Virus record (IMG/VR): IMGVR_UViG_3300009181_000033
Span: 124,001 to 188,000 of that record
Strand: one strand, 5' to 3'
DNA: 64,000 bases
DNA from: a virus
Position numbers and translations under genes: made by a program. Positions within the stretch are counted from its first letter, which is position 1; every line of letters begins with the position of its first letter. A model generated the notes under the pieces. It was not told the DNA's origin. It did no database searches and was given only the letters and a program-made list of their open reading frames with translations. Positions 26,153-35,058 of this stretch are shown here, piece by piece.

Positions 26153-26957
26153 TCGAATCCTCTTCTCTCACAACCTCGTTGCCAAGAGGATCAATCTTTT
26201 TTCCATAAACCTTGAAGCTGAACTGTGCAGAGCCAACTGAGTCATTGGCCGTCCTATATGTCTTTATGGTTGCACCTTGTGAAAGGTATGCCTGTTTAGA
26301 AATGACCACAGTCTTTTCGTGCAAATCAACATATTCCTGGGGAGTGATGTCAGTTACACACCTCCAAGGATCAACTTTACAATCATACAGAATTTCCGAA
26401 CGGAGATAATTTCCTATGCCACTGATCATCTTTTGATCCATGAGTGCCTCGCAAATTGCTTTATTGGGTTTCTTAAGGATCATTTTTGCAAATGTTTCTG
26501 CGGTCAAATTCTCATCAAAGATGCATGGTCCAATTGATAACAACTTCTTCCTGTGTTCCTCTTCAGAGGACACAAATTTAATGGTGCCAAAGTGTCTCAT
26601 GTCATTGAAGAACAGCGTTCTTGAATCTCTTGTGATAGGTACACCTGAACCATTGAAATTAATGGAGAAGCATGTGTGATTGTTCCTTGAGGTAAACCAC
26701 CCACCCGCCATGCCATATGTGCAATGCATATACCACCTGTTGCCAGATGATGATCTGAATGACCACCACATGAACTTGCCTTTGACGTCGATAGATTCGA
26801 CCAACAAAGGAAGTTCCTTGGAAATTTGATCATACCCTATGGGTGAAGAGGTTTTGTATCTCCCCGCACTTCCAATTTCAAGTTTATGAATTTTATTGCC
26901 GACCAAAATTTGAGAAATGACGTCTCTTGAGTGTCTAAGCTCCGGGCCTTCAGGGAT
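26112..26957 (-). CDS. Fpg/Nei-type DNA glycosylase with ATC start
   Basis: A 281-residue formamidopyrimidine/endonuclease VIII family glycosylase-lyase. Read from ATC at 26957 the N-terminus is (M)PEGPELRHSRD, exactly the family start where Pro2 is the catalytic nucleophile. No ATG, GTG or TTG exists between the upstream in-frame TAA and this point. AGGAGG (26967-26972) lies 9 nt before ATC; an ATT at 26963 is only 3 nt from it. Other motifs: DMRHFGTIKF, H2TH QKMISGIGNYLRSEIL, and a C-terminal beta-hairpin NGRIIHWCPTHQ with the conserved Arg but without four zinc Cys ('zincless' finger). Starting at the TTG at 26906 would remove the catalytic Pro. Confidence 0.85.
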   Translation of the reverse strand: MPEGPELRHSRDVISQILVGNKIHKLEIGSAGRYKTSSPIGYDQISKELPLLVESIDVKGKFMWWSFRSSSGNRWYMHCTYGMAGGWFTSRNNHTCFSINFNGSGVPITRDSRTLFFNDMRHFGTIKFVSSEEEHRKKLLSIGPCIFDENLTAETFAKMILKKPNKAICEALMDQKMISGIGNYLRSEILYDCKVDPWRCVTDITPQEYVDLHEKTVVISKQAYLSQGATIKTYRTANDSVGSAQFSFKVYGKKIDPLGNEVVREEDSNGRIIHWCPTHQK

Positions 26958-26994
26958 TGGAATAACCCTCCTTTCAGCGTTTCTGCGTTATTTG

Positions 26995-27690
26995 TTATTT
27001 GGTAACAAGAATATTTGAAGTCAACATCCAGCCCCAAATCGAATCTGCCCAAAATTTATAACCGGCGGGCGTGGAATGAATCCCATCCTCAGATAAAGGC
27101 ACATCGATCGCTCTAGTGTCGTAGAATAAAGGTGCTACTTCAGAAATGTATTGACGAACAATCGATGATCTAAACAAAAGTTTTTTCTTGAATTCTGGCG
27201 GTCCGACCCAAACCAACTTGGCTCCAGAGGCTTCCACCGACTCAACAAACTTTAAATAGACTTCCTTATTTCTCTCCAACCATTCCTGATTAGCGACCGA
27301 ATCGTTGGTTCCCAATGAAACAACAACGAGAGATGGTTTGTATTTTGTCAAATCGTGGGCAATCAATGAAATCCAACGCTTGGTGGTCGAACCCAAAATA
27401 GCGTGCAAATAAGCTTCGTAATTGTTACCCCTCAGAATTTTCTCCAAATGGGGACCAAAACCCATCCCCAAAGAGTCGCCTACGATTAAGACTCTTTTGC
27501 CGCTAGGAATTAGTGGAAAAACTTTTTTTGGCAACACATCTTCGCTTACAACATCAGGCGATATCGGTGATGAAGGATCGATTGATGAATCGATTACTAC
27601 AGTAGAGTCCTCCCACTCGGCTGGAAATTGTGACTGGTGATAACCAGCAGTCATTCCAAGAATCATCATAGAAAATTTCTTCACTTCCAT
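26995..27690 (-). CDS. SGNH/GDSL hydrolase
   Basis: A 231-residue protein with a weak N-terminal hydrophobic segment (FSMMILGMTAG), which could be an export signal, and an SGNH esterase core: GDSLGMGF (block I Ser), VVVSLGTNDS (block III Asn), and DGIHSTPAGY (block V Asp/His). These enzymes deacetylate or de-esterify glycans, peptidoglycan or lipids. The ATG at 27690 is selected because GAGGG precedes it and it overlaps the methyltransferase stop by 10 nt; a longer frame upstream lies inside that gene. Possibly acts on cell-wall or capsule O-acetyl groups. Confidence 0.8.
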   Translation of the reverse strand: MEVKKFSMMILGMTAGYHQSQFPAEWEDSTVVIDSSIDPSSPISPDVVSEDVLPKKVFPLIPSGKRVLIVGDSLGMGFGPHLEKILRGNNYEAYLHAILGSTTKRWISLIAHDLTKYKPSLVVVSLGTNDSVANQEWLERNKEVYLKFVESVEASGAKLVWVGPPEFKKKLLFRSSIVRQYISEVAPLFYDTRAIDVPLSEDGIHSTPAGYKFWADSIWGWMLTSNILVTK

Positions 27691-28232
27691 TGCCCTCTGT
27701 AAAATGCCATTGCAACAGTAGCTGCAGAACCAACGTTTAAAGATCTTACTGCTCCCCATTGCGGAATGTATACAACTTTGCTGGCTTTCTTGAGTGACTG
27801 CGGAGACACACCAATCGACTCCTGTCCGAGAATTAGAATCGTTTTCTTTGACCATGAATGTTCGTAAATGCTGGTTGCACCTGGTACATTGTCAAAGACG
27901 ACAACCTCGTGCTCAGGATGTTGTTCGATAACCTCATCAATTGATGGCGAAAAACCAAGATGTTCGTAGTTTTGCATCCCACATGCACCACGCCTATCCC
28001 ACTTCCTTCGACCAACGATGAACACCTTTTCGCAAAGGAAGGCATTTGATGATCTGATCACAGTTGAAATGTTAAAGTCGTTACCAAAATTCTCTGCAGC
28101 TACAACGAGCTCTGAACGATTCTTGTCCTGGTCAGCAATGATAGCCTCATGGTTCCAGTATTTGTAATGATCAACAACATTCCTGTGATCAAACGGCTCA
28201 GCTGGCCAATTGTGGTTGACGAGATTGCTCAT
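27681..28232 (-). CDS. SpoU/TrmH-family RNA 2'-O-methyltransferase
   Basis: A 183-residue SPOUT methyltransferase. The three family motifs are present: motif 1 ENFGNDFNISTVIRSSNAF (N and R), motif 2 ILILGQESIGVSPQSL and motif 3 VYIPQWGAVRSLNVGSAA (trefoil-knot SAM site). The family methylates ribose in tRNA or rRNA. It has no substrate-binding extension, so the target is unclear. It opens a minus-strand run, divergent from the YeaH-like gene at 28315. A phage RNA methyltransferase fits with IF-1 as a translation-directed function. Confidence 0.88.
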   Translation of the reverse strand: MSNLVNHNWPAEPFDHRNVVDHYKYWNHEAIIADQDKNRSELVVAAENFGNDFNISTVIRSSNAFLCEKVFIVGRRKWDRRGACGMQNYEHLGFSPSIDEVIEQHPEHEVVVFDNVPGATSIYEHSWSKKTILILGQESIGVSPQSLKKASKVVYIPQWGAVRSLNVGSAATVAMAFYRGQWK

Positions 28233-28314
28233 GTAATAATAGTAAACAACTTAACAAGATATTTGCACTCACAAAAACAAATAACTCTTCTTGGATTATA
28301 GTTAATAATTGAGT

Positions 28315-29490
28315 ATGTCAATCTTCAAAGAGCACAAAAGCAACGCCGATCGTGTAGCGGGGGATCGTCGAAGACACAAGGAAAAAATTGAGAAAGCAAT
28401 TCGTGAAGGAATTCACAATATAGTTGCCGACGAATCAATTATCGGTCAAGACGGAAAAAAGAAATTTAGAGTGCCCGTAAAAGGAATAAAAGAACACAGA
28501 TTTGTTTATGGGAATAATGGATCAAAACAGGTTGGATCAGCTCCTGGAAAGAACATACAGAAAGGCCAAAAAATAGGTGATGGCGACCAACAAGGACAAA
28601 GTGGTCAGCCAAACAAACCAGGCAGTGACAAGGGCGAAGAGTATTATGATGTTGAAATGTCGCTCGATGAACTAGCTGAATACCTATTTGCAGATTTGGG
28701 GCTTCCTGATCTCGAAAAGAAACAGTTGGCAAATATTGCATCAAAGAGATTCAAGAGATCTGGGTATAGGCCAGATGGAATTATTCCAAGGCTGGACAAA
28801 AAGAAGTCGGCCATAGCGAGAATAAAAAGAATGAAAGCCTCTGGGTTCAAAGAAGAAGAGGCTGAAGAAAGTGAATCATTTCCGTTCCATGAAGACGACT
28901 TGGTTTACCGACACTTTAAAATGAAAACGGAGCCCAATACAAACGCCGTTATTTTCTTTGTCATGGACGTTTCAGGTTCCATGACCGATGACAAAAAGTT
29001 TTTGGCCAGATCATTTTGCTTTTTATTGTATCAATTCATCAGAACAAAATACGAGAAGGTTGACGTCGTATTCGTCACACATGACATGGAAGCAAGAGAG
29101 GTCGACGAAAATGCGTTCTTTACAATATCGACATCTGGCGGAACCGTGGCATCAACAGGTCTCGAAAAAGTCAATGAAATAATAGAAGAAAGATACCCTC
29201 CTTCAAGCTGGAATTGTTATGCATTCCACAATTCAGATGGCGACAATTTCGGAACCGACAACGAGAAATATCTTCAAGAGCATGCGAAACTTGAGGAATC
29301 TGTTCAAATGTTTGGATATGTCGAGCTCGAACCACCTAGAAATTATGGCTACTATGACGAACTAAAACTGTCAGTACTGTTGGCGCCAAAGCTTGGAAAA
29401 AAATCCAGAAGCGTAAGGATAACTCGAAAAGAAGACGTGTGGCCTGCTTTTAAAGAAATTCTCGGCGCGGTCAAGAAAGACTCTGAGTGA
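28315..29490 (+). CDS. yeaH: YeaH/YhbH-family protein (DUF444, vWA)
   Basis: A 391-residue protein of the DUF444 family. The N-terminal half is basic and low-complexity (GQKIGDGDQQGQSGQPNKPG). The C-terminal half is a von Willebrand A-type domain with the MIDAS-like DVSGSM (about residue 217) and later Thr/Asp residues. In bacteria this family is encoded beside PrkA/YeaG and SpoVR/YcgB and is linked to starvation and sporulation. Here all three occur together. The ATG at 28315 is used because the frame's earlier TTG (28309) has no advantage. The next gene starts 13 nt downstream. Confidence 0.88.
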   Translation: MSIFKEHKSNADRVAGDRRRHKEKIEKAIREGIHNIVADESIIGQDGKKKFRVPVKGIKEHRFVYGNNGSKQVGSAPGKNIQKGQKIGDGDQQGQSGQPNKPGSDKGEEYYDVEMSLDELAEYLFADLGLPDLEKKQLANIASKRFKRSGYRPDGIIPRLDKKKSAIARIKRMKASGFKEEEAEESESFPFHEDDLVYRHFKMKTEPNTNAVIFFVMDVSGSMTDDKKFLARSFCFLLYQFIRTKYEKVDVVFVTHDMEAREVDENAFFTISTSGGTVASTGLEKVNEIIEERYPPSSWNCYAFHNSDGDNFGTDNEKYLQEHAKLEESVQMFGYVELEPPRNYGYYDELKLSVLLAPKLGKKSRSVRITRKEDVWPAFKEILGAVKKDSE

Positions 29491-29503
29491 ACAGGAGTGC
29501 AAA

Positions 29504-30823
29504 GTGGAATATAAACCAGAAGACTTAGAAATTTGGGACGAGAAAATCTGCAAAATAGCCAAGGAAAAATATTCCCTTGACTGGTTCCCAATAGAATACG
29601 AATTAATAGACTATTTTTCAATGTTGGGCGCAATGGCGTTCCATGGCCTTCCGAGTCACTTTAATCACTGGTCATTTGGAAAATCATTTGAAAGAACCCA
29701 ACACATGTATGACTTGGGCATGGAAGGACTGCCATACGAATTAATCCTCAATTCAAATCCATCACTAGCATACTTGATGAGAGAAAATCCATTATATCTT
29801 CAGATTCTCATCATGGCGCACTGTGTTGGCCACAGTGATTTCTTCAAAAACAATCGTACATTTAGATTCACGAGACCAGAAACAATCCATGGTCGCTGCA
29901 GGGCAGCCAAGAGAAGGTTTCAAGGGTATGTTGAGAACCCGAACATCGGTATTGAAAAAGTAGAAGAAGTTATTGACGCGTGTTATTCTGTGCAATTCCA
30001 GGCGCCAAAGCCTGGGTGGAGAAGAAGAACGAAACAGCAAATTGTAGAAGATTATCTCGATCGAAAAAAAGAAATGGCGTCGAGGGGACAAAAAATTAAA
30101 GAACTAGACATTGACAAAAAAGTTCTTGAACCTGACTATGACATTCTTGGATTTATCGCAGAAAATGGCGACATGCCTGAATGGAAGCGAGATATCATCG
30201 AGGTGTGCAGAGATGAAGCACAATACTTCTGGCCACAAATGATGACAAAAATCATGAATGAAGGCTGGGCGTCTGTTCATCATTACGACATTTTGCACGA
30301 ACTTGATCTTCCTCCAGAATTTCATTTGCCGTTCATTAAGTCGCACAATCAAGTAATTCGTCCTCATGTCGGAGGAATCAACCCATATCATCTTGGTTTT
30401 CATATGTTCAAAAGAATCAAAGAAAAATATGGTGAACAGGAATGTTTGCTGGCGAGAGAAGTCCACAATGACGCATCGTTCATAAGGCAATATTTGGACG
30501 AAGAAACATGTGTTGAATTAAACTTGTTCTCTTACGCCAAGAGGGGAAATAGCGGAATTTATATAGAAGAAGTTTCCGACAAGGATGGTTGGAAAAAAGT
30601 AAGAGATGATTTAGCGAAACAAGTCGGGGGTGGAGGAGTTCCGATCATCAAGGTGGTCGACGTGAGATGGGACGGCACTCTCATGCTAGATCATGACCAC
30701 GATGGTAGAGATTTGCTTTCAGATGAAGCCGGACACACGGTTTCACATCTCAAGACACTGTGGGGTAAACCTGTCTTTTTAATGACAGTCACCGACAATA
30801 AAGAATGTGTGATATCAAAATAA
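29504..30823 (+). CDS. spoVR: SpoVR-family protein
   Basis: A 439-residue protein of normal SpoVR length. Family landmarks include W-P-I-EYELIDYFSMLGAM, FNHWSFGKSFER, LAYLMRENPLYLQILIMAHC, GHSDFFKNN, and NEGWASVHHYDIL. Its biochemistry is not established; in Bacillus it affects cortex formation and in enterobacteria (YcgB) it is a stress-regulated gene of the same set as yeaGH. GGAG sits 8 nt before the GTG start. It is between the DUF444 and PrkA genes, consistent with a functional three-protein module. Confidence 0.9.
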   Translation: MEYKPEDLEIWDEKICKIAKEKYSLDWFPIEYELIDYFSMLGAMAFHGLPSHFNHWSFGKSFERTQHMYDLGMEGLPYELILNSNPSLAYLMRENPLYLQILIMAHCVGHSDFFKNNRTFRFTRPETIHGRCRAAKRRFQGYVENPNIGIEKVEEVIDACYSVQFQAPKPGWRRRTKQQIVEDYLDRKKEMASRGQKIKELDIDKKVLEPDYDILGFIAENGDMPEWKRDIIEVCRDEAQYFWPQMMTKIMNEGWASVHHYDILHELDLPPEFHLPFIKSHNQVIRPHVGGINPYHLGFHMFKRIKEKYGEQECLLAREVHNDASFIRQYLDEETCVELNLFSYAKRGNSGIYIEEVSDKDGWKKVRDDLAKQVGGGGVPIIKVVDVRWDGTLMLDHDHDGRDLLSDEAGHTVSHLKTLWGKPVFLMTVTDNKECVISK

Positions 30824-30859
30824 AAACCAAATATATATTTTATAATATCAAGAGGAACA

Positions 30860-32794
30860 ATGAGCCTAAAAGAATCACTTCTCCAACAAATACAACAAAA
30901 CAGAACAAAGTCAGAGTCTGAAAAGAAATTTTCTGGAACGCTTATGGATTACGTCGACCAGGTCGAAAAGGATCCCAGCATAGTCAAAACAGCTCACCAA
31001 AGACTAAATGAATCCATTAATGAGCATGGCTCATACGTCATGCCAGACTCAGATTCAAGAAAATACAAGGTATTTGATGGAGAATCCGTCAAAATCTATA
31101 AATACTTTGAAAATGAATTCTTCGGAATGGAGAATGTTGTTTCAAAGGTCATGAGCTTCCTCAATTCAGCAGCTCATCGTGGTGAAGAATCACGTCAAGT
31201 TCTCCTCTTCATGGGCCCTGTTGGCGCCGGCAAGTCCGCCCTAACAGAGCACATCAAGAAAGCACTGGAAGGTAAAAAATTCTATCACCTCAAGGGAGAC
31301 CCTCACCGTGGCGAACCCCTTCAGTTGATTCCACGTTCTCTTAGGGACTCATTTGAAAAACAATTGGGTGTTAAAATCGAAGGAGATATTTCGCCGATTG
31401 CTCGTCACAAGCTCCTCAATGACTACTCCGGACACTACGAAAATTTCGAGGTTGAGGAATCATCTGTGTCACAAAGGGCTCGCAGAGGCATCGGTGTCGT
31501 TCCTCCTATGGACGCCAACAGCCAAGATGTTTCTGTTCTAATCGGTTCTGTTGACATCAGCAAGCTGGACAAATACCCTGAGGATGACCCCCGTGCACTC
31601 TCGCTAACAGGCGCCTTTAACGTTGGCAACCGTGGTATCGTTGAGCTCGTCGAGGTCTTCAAGAATGAAATTGAGTTCCTCCACACCATCATCACAGCCA
31701 CACAAGAGAAGAGAGTTCCATCACCTGGAAAGAGCGACATGCTTCACTTCGATGGGGTCATTATCGCTCACTGTAATGAGGCTGAGTGGGTGAAATTCCA
31801 AGGCGAACACACCAACGAAGCTATCCTCGATCGTATCGTTAAAATCTCAGTGCCTTACTGTCTCGAGCTCAATCAGGAGCAGAAGATCTATGAGAAGATG
31901 TTGGGCAAGTCTGATTTTAAGGCTCACATTGCACCCCACACACTCAAGATAGCTTCCATGTTCTCGGTTATGAGTCGTCTTAAGCCTTCTTCTAAATGCG
32001 ACGCCCTCACCAAAATGAAGATCTATAATGGCGAAGACATTATTGAGAAGGGTCGAGTCAAGAAGGTCGATATTAAGGATCTTCGTGAAGAGGCAAAGCA
32101 TGAAGGCATGGACGGAATTTCAACCCGTTTCATCACCAAGGCAATCGATCACGCCCTGTCGAACTCCGACAAGAACATGGTTACTCCGATATCAATGCTT
32201 GACTCTTTGACTAGAATGGTAAAGGAGCAGATTACAGACGAAGCCTTCAAGAAATCTTGTCTCGAGCTTCTTCAGAAAACTGTTCGCGATGAATATCTCA
32301 AAATTTTGGAGACAGAGGTTTCCAAGGCATTCGTCAATGCATATGAAGAGCAGGCACAGAGCCTTTTCGACAACTATCTTGATCACGCCGAGGCTTATAC
32401 CACACGATGCAAACTAAAGGATCGTGTCACCAAGGAAGAACGTCATCCTGACGAGGAATTCATGAAGTCCATCGAGGAACAGATCGGCATCACAGGCTCT
32501 TCACGTGATGGCTTCCGTTCAGATGTCACAGCATACATGTTTGCCAAGATGCGCAAGGGCGAGAAGGTTGATTACACGACCTATGAGCCATTGAAGGAAG
32601 CAATCGAAGCTTATCTCATTAGCTCTGTGAAGTCGCTTGCTCGTATCGTCACCAAGTCCAAGAGCCGTGACAAAGAGCAGCAAGAGAAGTACTCTGAGAT
32701 GGTCAATACCTTGTGCAAGAAATACAATTACAATCCTGATTCAGCCGAAGAAATATTGGTGTTCTGCGCCAACAATCTCTTTAGAGATAGCTGA
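30860..32794 (+). CDS. prkA: PrkA/YeaG-type serine protein kinase
   Basis: A 644-residue protein of typical PrkA length. The N-terminal AAA+ module has Walker A GPVGAGKSAL (about residues 118-127). FFGMENVVSKVMSFLNSAAH and HFDGVIIAHCNEAEW match the family. The C-terminal third is the helical PrkA domain. YeaG/PrkA is a Ser/Thr protein kinase (also proposed to be a Lon-like ATP-dependent protease) that acts in starvation responses. AGAGG precedes the ATG by 6 nt. A strong terminator follows, closing the DUF444-SpoVR-PrkA unit. Codon use here appears more C-ending than in neighbours (many CTC, GGC and GTC), suggesting high expression or recent acquisition. Confidence 0.92.
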   Translation: MSLKESLLQQIQQNRTKSESEKKFSGTLMDYVDQVEKDPSIVKTAHQRLNESINEHGSYVMPDSDSRKYKVFDGESVKIYKYFENEFFGMENVVSKVMSFLNSAAHRGEESRQVLLFMGPVGAGKSALTEHIKKALEGKKFYHLKGDPHRGEPLQLIPRSLRDSFEKQLGVKIEGDISPIARHKLLNDYSGHYENFEVEESSVSQRARRGIGVVPPMDANSQDVSVLIGSVDISKLDKYPEDDPRALSLTGAFNVGNRGIVELVEVFKNEIEFLHTIITATQEKRVPSPGKSDMLHFDGVIIAHCNEAEWVKFQGEHTNEAILDRIVKISVPYCLELNQEQKIYEKMLGKSDFKAHIAPHTLKIASMFSVMSRLKPSSKCDALTKMKIYNGEDIIEKGRVKKVDIKDLREEAKHEGMDGISTRFITKAIDHALSNSDKNMVTPISMLDSLTRMVKEQITDEAFKKSCLELLQKTVRDEYLKILETEVSKAFVNAYEEQAQSLFDNYLDHAEAYTTRCKLKDRVTKEERHPDEEFMKSIEEQIGITGSSRDGFRSDVTAYMFAKMRKGEKVDYTTYEPLKEAIEAYLISSVKSLARIVTKSKSRDKEQQEKYSEMVNTLCKKYNYNPDSAEEILVFCANNLFRDS

Positions 32795-32811
32795 AATAAA
32801 TAGGCAAAGTA

Positions 32812-32847
32812 AAAAGCCGGGGATTTTATCCCCGGCTTTTTTATTTC
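32812..32847. terminator. Bidirectional rho-independent terminator
   Basis: AAAAGCCGGGG (32812-32822) pairs perfectly with CCCCGGCTTTT (32830-32840) around a 7-nt loop, followed by TTATTT on the plus strand; the A-run at the left serves the minus strand. It separates the convergent PrkA and glycosyltransferase genes. Confidence 0.93.
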
Positions 32848-32850
32848 CCA

Positions 32851-34155
32851 TCAGACGTATTTAGCACCTGGTTGTCGCTGACCCTTGAGGGCACAAAGAT
32901 CGGCAATGACATATGGAACTTCATATCTGTATGGGTGAGGACCCATTATTTGATTTTCCCTATAGAGTCTAACTGCCTGAAATTTTGCCTTGGCAGATGG
33001 ATATGCCGATTCTAAAAATGGCCTCAATCCGGAATGACACCAATACAAGAATCTTCTTTCATCCCACCTCGCTTTGTGTGAAGGATCACATGAGGCACCT
33101 ATTCCTAGGGCATGTGGTGTATAAGAAAGAAACCAACCACCAGGAACAAGACACCTATAGATTTCTTCCATTAACCAAAAAGCGTCTTGGTCTTCACCGT
33201 GTTCGAGAAAATCAAAAGCCCTAAAGGCACCGATCGAATTGTCACTAAATGGAAGTTTTTTTGTACCGAAGACATCATGGGTTATGTCTGGATTGCCTGA
33301 TACATCCAGTGTTGTCCAGCCTTTTGCCCCAAATATTCCGCCTCCTAGATCAATTTTTGGATGTCCTTTTACTTCACATTCCTTCTCAACTAATTGATGT
33401 AGATACTTATCTCTCAAGGGCATGGGTTGCGCTTCAGCCGGGAGCTGAGGGGTTTTTCCTTGGCCACATAAATGCTGAATCTCATTAACATTCTTCAGCC
33501 AAGTATTTCCCCCATCAGATCTATGCCTGTACCCATACAGTGGCTTCTCTATCCACTTAAATTTGGTGACTAAATATGTCCTAGCGATTAAATCAAAATC
33601 GTCTGCAACATGAAGATTAACGTCATGACCGCCGACCTTTTCATACACGTCTTTCCTCCATGCCCTCAAGTGATTAGGCGAATATAAAATCTGACACAAT
33701 GATCTTGCGGAAACCGGAAAAGATCTTGTAGCCAACAGTTTTTTATTTCTCACTTGACAAGGATAAGACTCCCAGCCATAGGCGCTACCATATTCTAAAG
33801 TTTTGTCATCGGGGTCGATCCAATGTGCACAATCAGAAAAAACAAAACCAACTTCTTCGTCTTTAAAGGCTTCTACTAATTCTTCTAGTGCACCTTCGGC
33901 CAAAATATCATCATGGTCCATTTCAAGAAGAATGTTTCCATTGGCGATCGCACAGAGTTTTTTCTTTGCGTCTCCGACTCCTGCCCATGGGCCAGTTTGC
34001 ACAATTCTAATTCTATGATCTTCTGGAAGAACAGATGCATCTGCACTTCCATTCAATCCAATTATCCACTCAAATTCTGGTTTTTGATCCTTGAGCGAAT
34101 CCCAAACTTCCTTGAGCCAAGTTGTGTCGTTTGTGGGAGTATAAATTGATATCAT
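32851..34155 (-). CDS. GT2 glycosyltransferase fused to a methyltransferase-like domain
   Basis: A 434-residue two-domain protein. Residues 1-220 are a GT-A family 2 glycosyltransferase: ISIYTPTNDTTWLKEVWDSL, acidic metal site LEMDHDDIL, and a later ADDFDLIAR. Residues about 255-434 resemble a SAM-dependent methyltransferase (KIDLGGGIFGAKGWTTLDVSG, then RAFDFLEHGEDQDAF and LVPGGWFLSYTPH). It lies in an operon with a ClpP-like protease, a glycosylase and a UDP-sugar pyrophosphorylase. It may decorate DNA bases, a virion protein or a host envelope glycan; the acceptor is not evident. Confidence 0.82.
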   Translation of the reverse strand: MISIYTPTNDTTWLKEVWDSLKDQKPEFEWIIGLNGSADASVLPEDHRIRIVQTGPWAGVGDAKKKLCAIANGNILLEMDHDDILAEGALEELVEAFKDEEVGFVFSDCAHWIDPDDKTLEYGSAYGWESYPCQVRNKKLLATRSFPVSARSLCQILYSPNHLRAWRKDVYEKVGGHDVNLHVADDFDLIARTYLVTKFKWIEKPLYGYRHRSDGGNTWLKNVNEIQHLCGQGKTPQLPAEAQPMPLRDKYLHQLVEKECEVKGHPKIDLGGGIFGAKGWTTLDVSGNPDITHDVFGTKKLPFSDNSIGAFRAFDFLEHGEDQDAFWLMEEIYRCLVPGGWFLSYTPHALGIGASCDPSHKARWDERRFLYWCHSGLRPFLESAYPSAKAKFQAVRLYRENQIMGPHPYRYEVPYVIADLCALKGQRQPGAKYV

Positions 34156-34161
34156 TCAACC

Positions 34162-34764
34162 TCACTCAAAATCATATCCTACATCTATCTTTACTTTGAG
34201 ACTCGGAACCCTAATGTGGTTGGCTAAACCAATGTCCCTTGCTTCATCAGCATCAAGGTACCAATCGGCGTGTGATCTCTCATGAATTTGCTTAAGAAAA
34301 TATTCTGGATCCTTGCCGCAGTTCGCAGACATTTCCCTGTAGAGTGATTGATTAAGTCGATCTCCTTCCTTGGCATCAGCTTTAATTTCCTCAACCTTGC
34401 CTTTGGCACCGCTGGAAACATCGTGAATCATAATCGTTGCGTGTTTGTCAATAAAGCGATAGCCAGAGGAACCAAAACTAAAGAGCAGTGCCCCACAAGA
34501 CATTGCCTTGCCTTCAACTATTGTAGCGACAGGAAGCTTGGAAGCCTTTATGTTTGCAATCATGGACATGAGAGAATATACCTGCCCACCATAAGAATCT
34601 ATGACGACAGGAATGATGGACTGGCCAGTTGAGTGTGCCAAAGACATAGCATTTGAAAACTTGGCGGCCTCATCCTCATCAAATTTATTTACCCTAATCA
34701 CCACGGGCTCATAACGCAGCTTAACTTCGCTCAATCTCTTTGATATATCTTTAATTACGTTCAT
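34162..34764 (-). CDS. ClpP-like serine protease
   Basis: A 200-residue ClpP/crotonase-fold peptidase (family S14). Catalytic residues by alignment: S89 in GKAMSCGALL, H114 in IMIHDVSSG (25 residues later, as in E. coli ClpP) and D167 in HADWYL. The oxyanion-side loop VVIDSYGGQVYS is conserved. It has no propeptide. It could associate with a host Clp ATPase, act alone, or serve as a prohead maturation protease as ClpP-like enzymes do in some phages. No capsid genes are adjacent in the window, so the last option is unproven. Confidence 0.85.
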   Translation of the reverse strand: MNVIKDISKRLSEVKLRYEPVVIRVNKFDEDEAAKFSNAMSLAHSTGQSIIPVVIDSYGGQVYSLMSMIANIKASKLPVATIVEGKAMSCGALLFSFGSSGYRFIDKHATIMIHDVSSGAKGKVEEIKADAKEGDRLNQSLYREMSANCGKDPEYFLKQIHERSHADWYLDADEARDIGLANHIRVPSLKVKIDVGYDFE

Positions 34765-34779
34765 TTTTTCCTTTATTTT

Positions 34780-35058
34780 CTAAGATAGAATCTTCGCTAT
34801 TAAATTTTTCTTAACCAAATCTGAAACTTCAAATGAGAACCATTGCTCTATGGTTTCGTCCCACGTGTGAATTGCACCTTTATCCGTTATTTCTTTTATC
34901 GTGCACTTGTGTTGTTGTTTCGTTCCATCAAGGTGTCGAACGATAATTAATTTCATTCCAACCTTGCCCAAAAAAGTTTGGGTCTCTTCTTCGAACAAAT
35001 CCTTCAAGGCTGAGAAAACTATTCTCTTGCCGACATGCTTCTTCTCTTCTTCACTCAT
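34780..35058 (-). CDS. Hypothetical protein
   Basis: A 92-residue protein with a helical N-terminus and a likely small beta-barrel (MKLIIVRHLDG, CTIKEITDKGAIHTWDE). No recognised family. It overlaps the HhH-GPD gene end by 8 nt and is 15 nt before the ClpP-like gene, so it is part of the same operon. Function unknown. Confidence 0.6.
   Translation of the reverse strand: MSEEEKKHVGKRIVFSALKDLFEEETQTFLGKVGMKLIIVRHLDGTKQQHKCTIKEITDKGAIHTWDETIEQWFSFEVSDLVKKNLIAKILS

Noticed and set aside
34162-34764. ClpP-like protein as the prohead protease that would cut the [L/I]-x-E sites
   Set aside because: T4-type x-E cleavage is done by a different family (gp21-like); no capsid genes are near, so the link is not supported.
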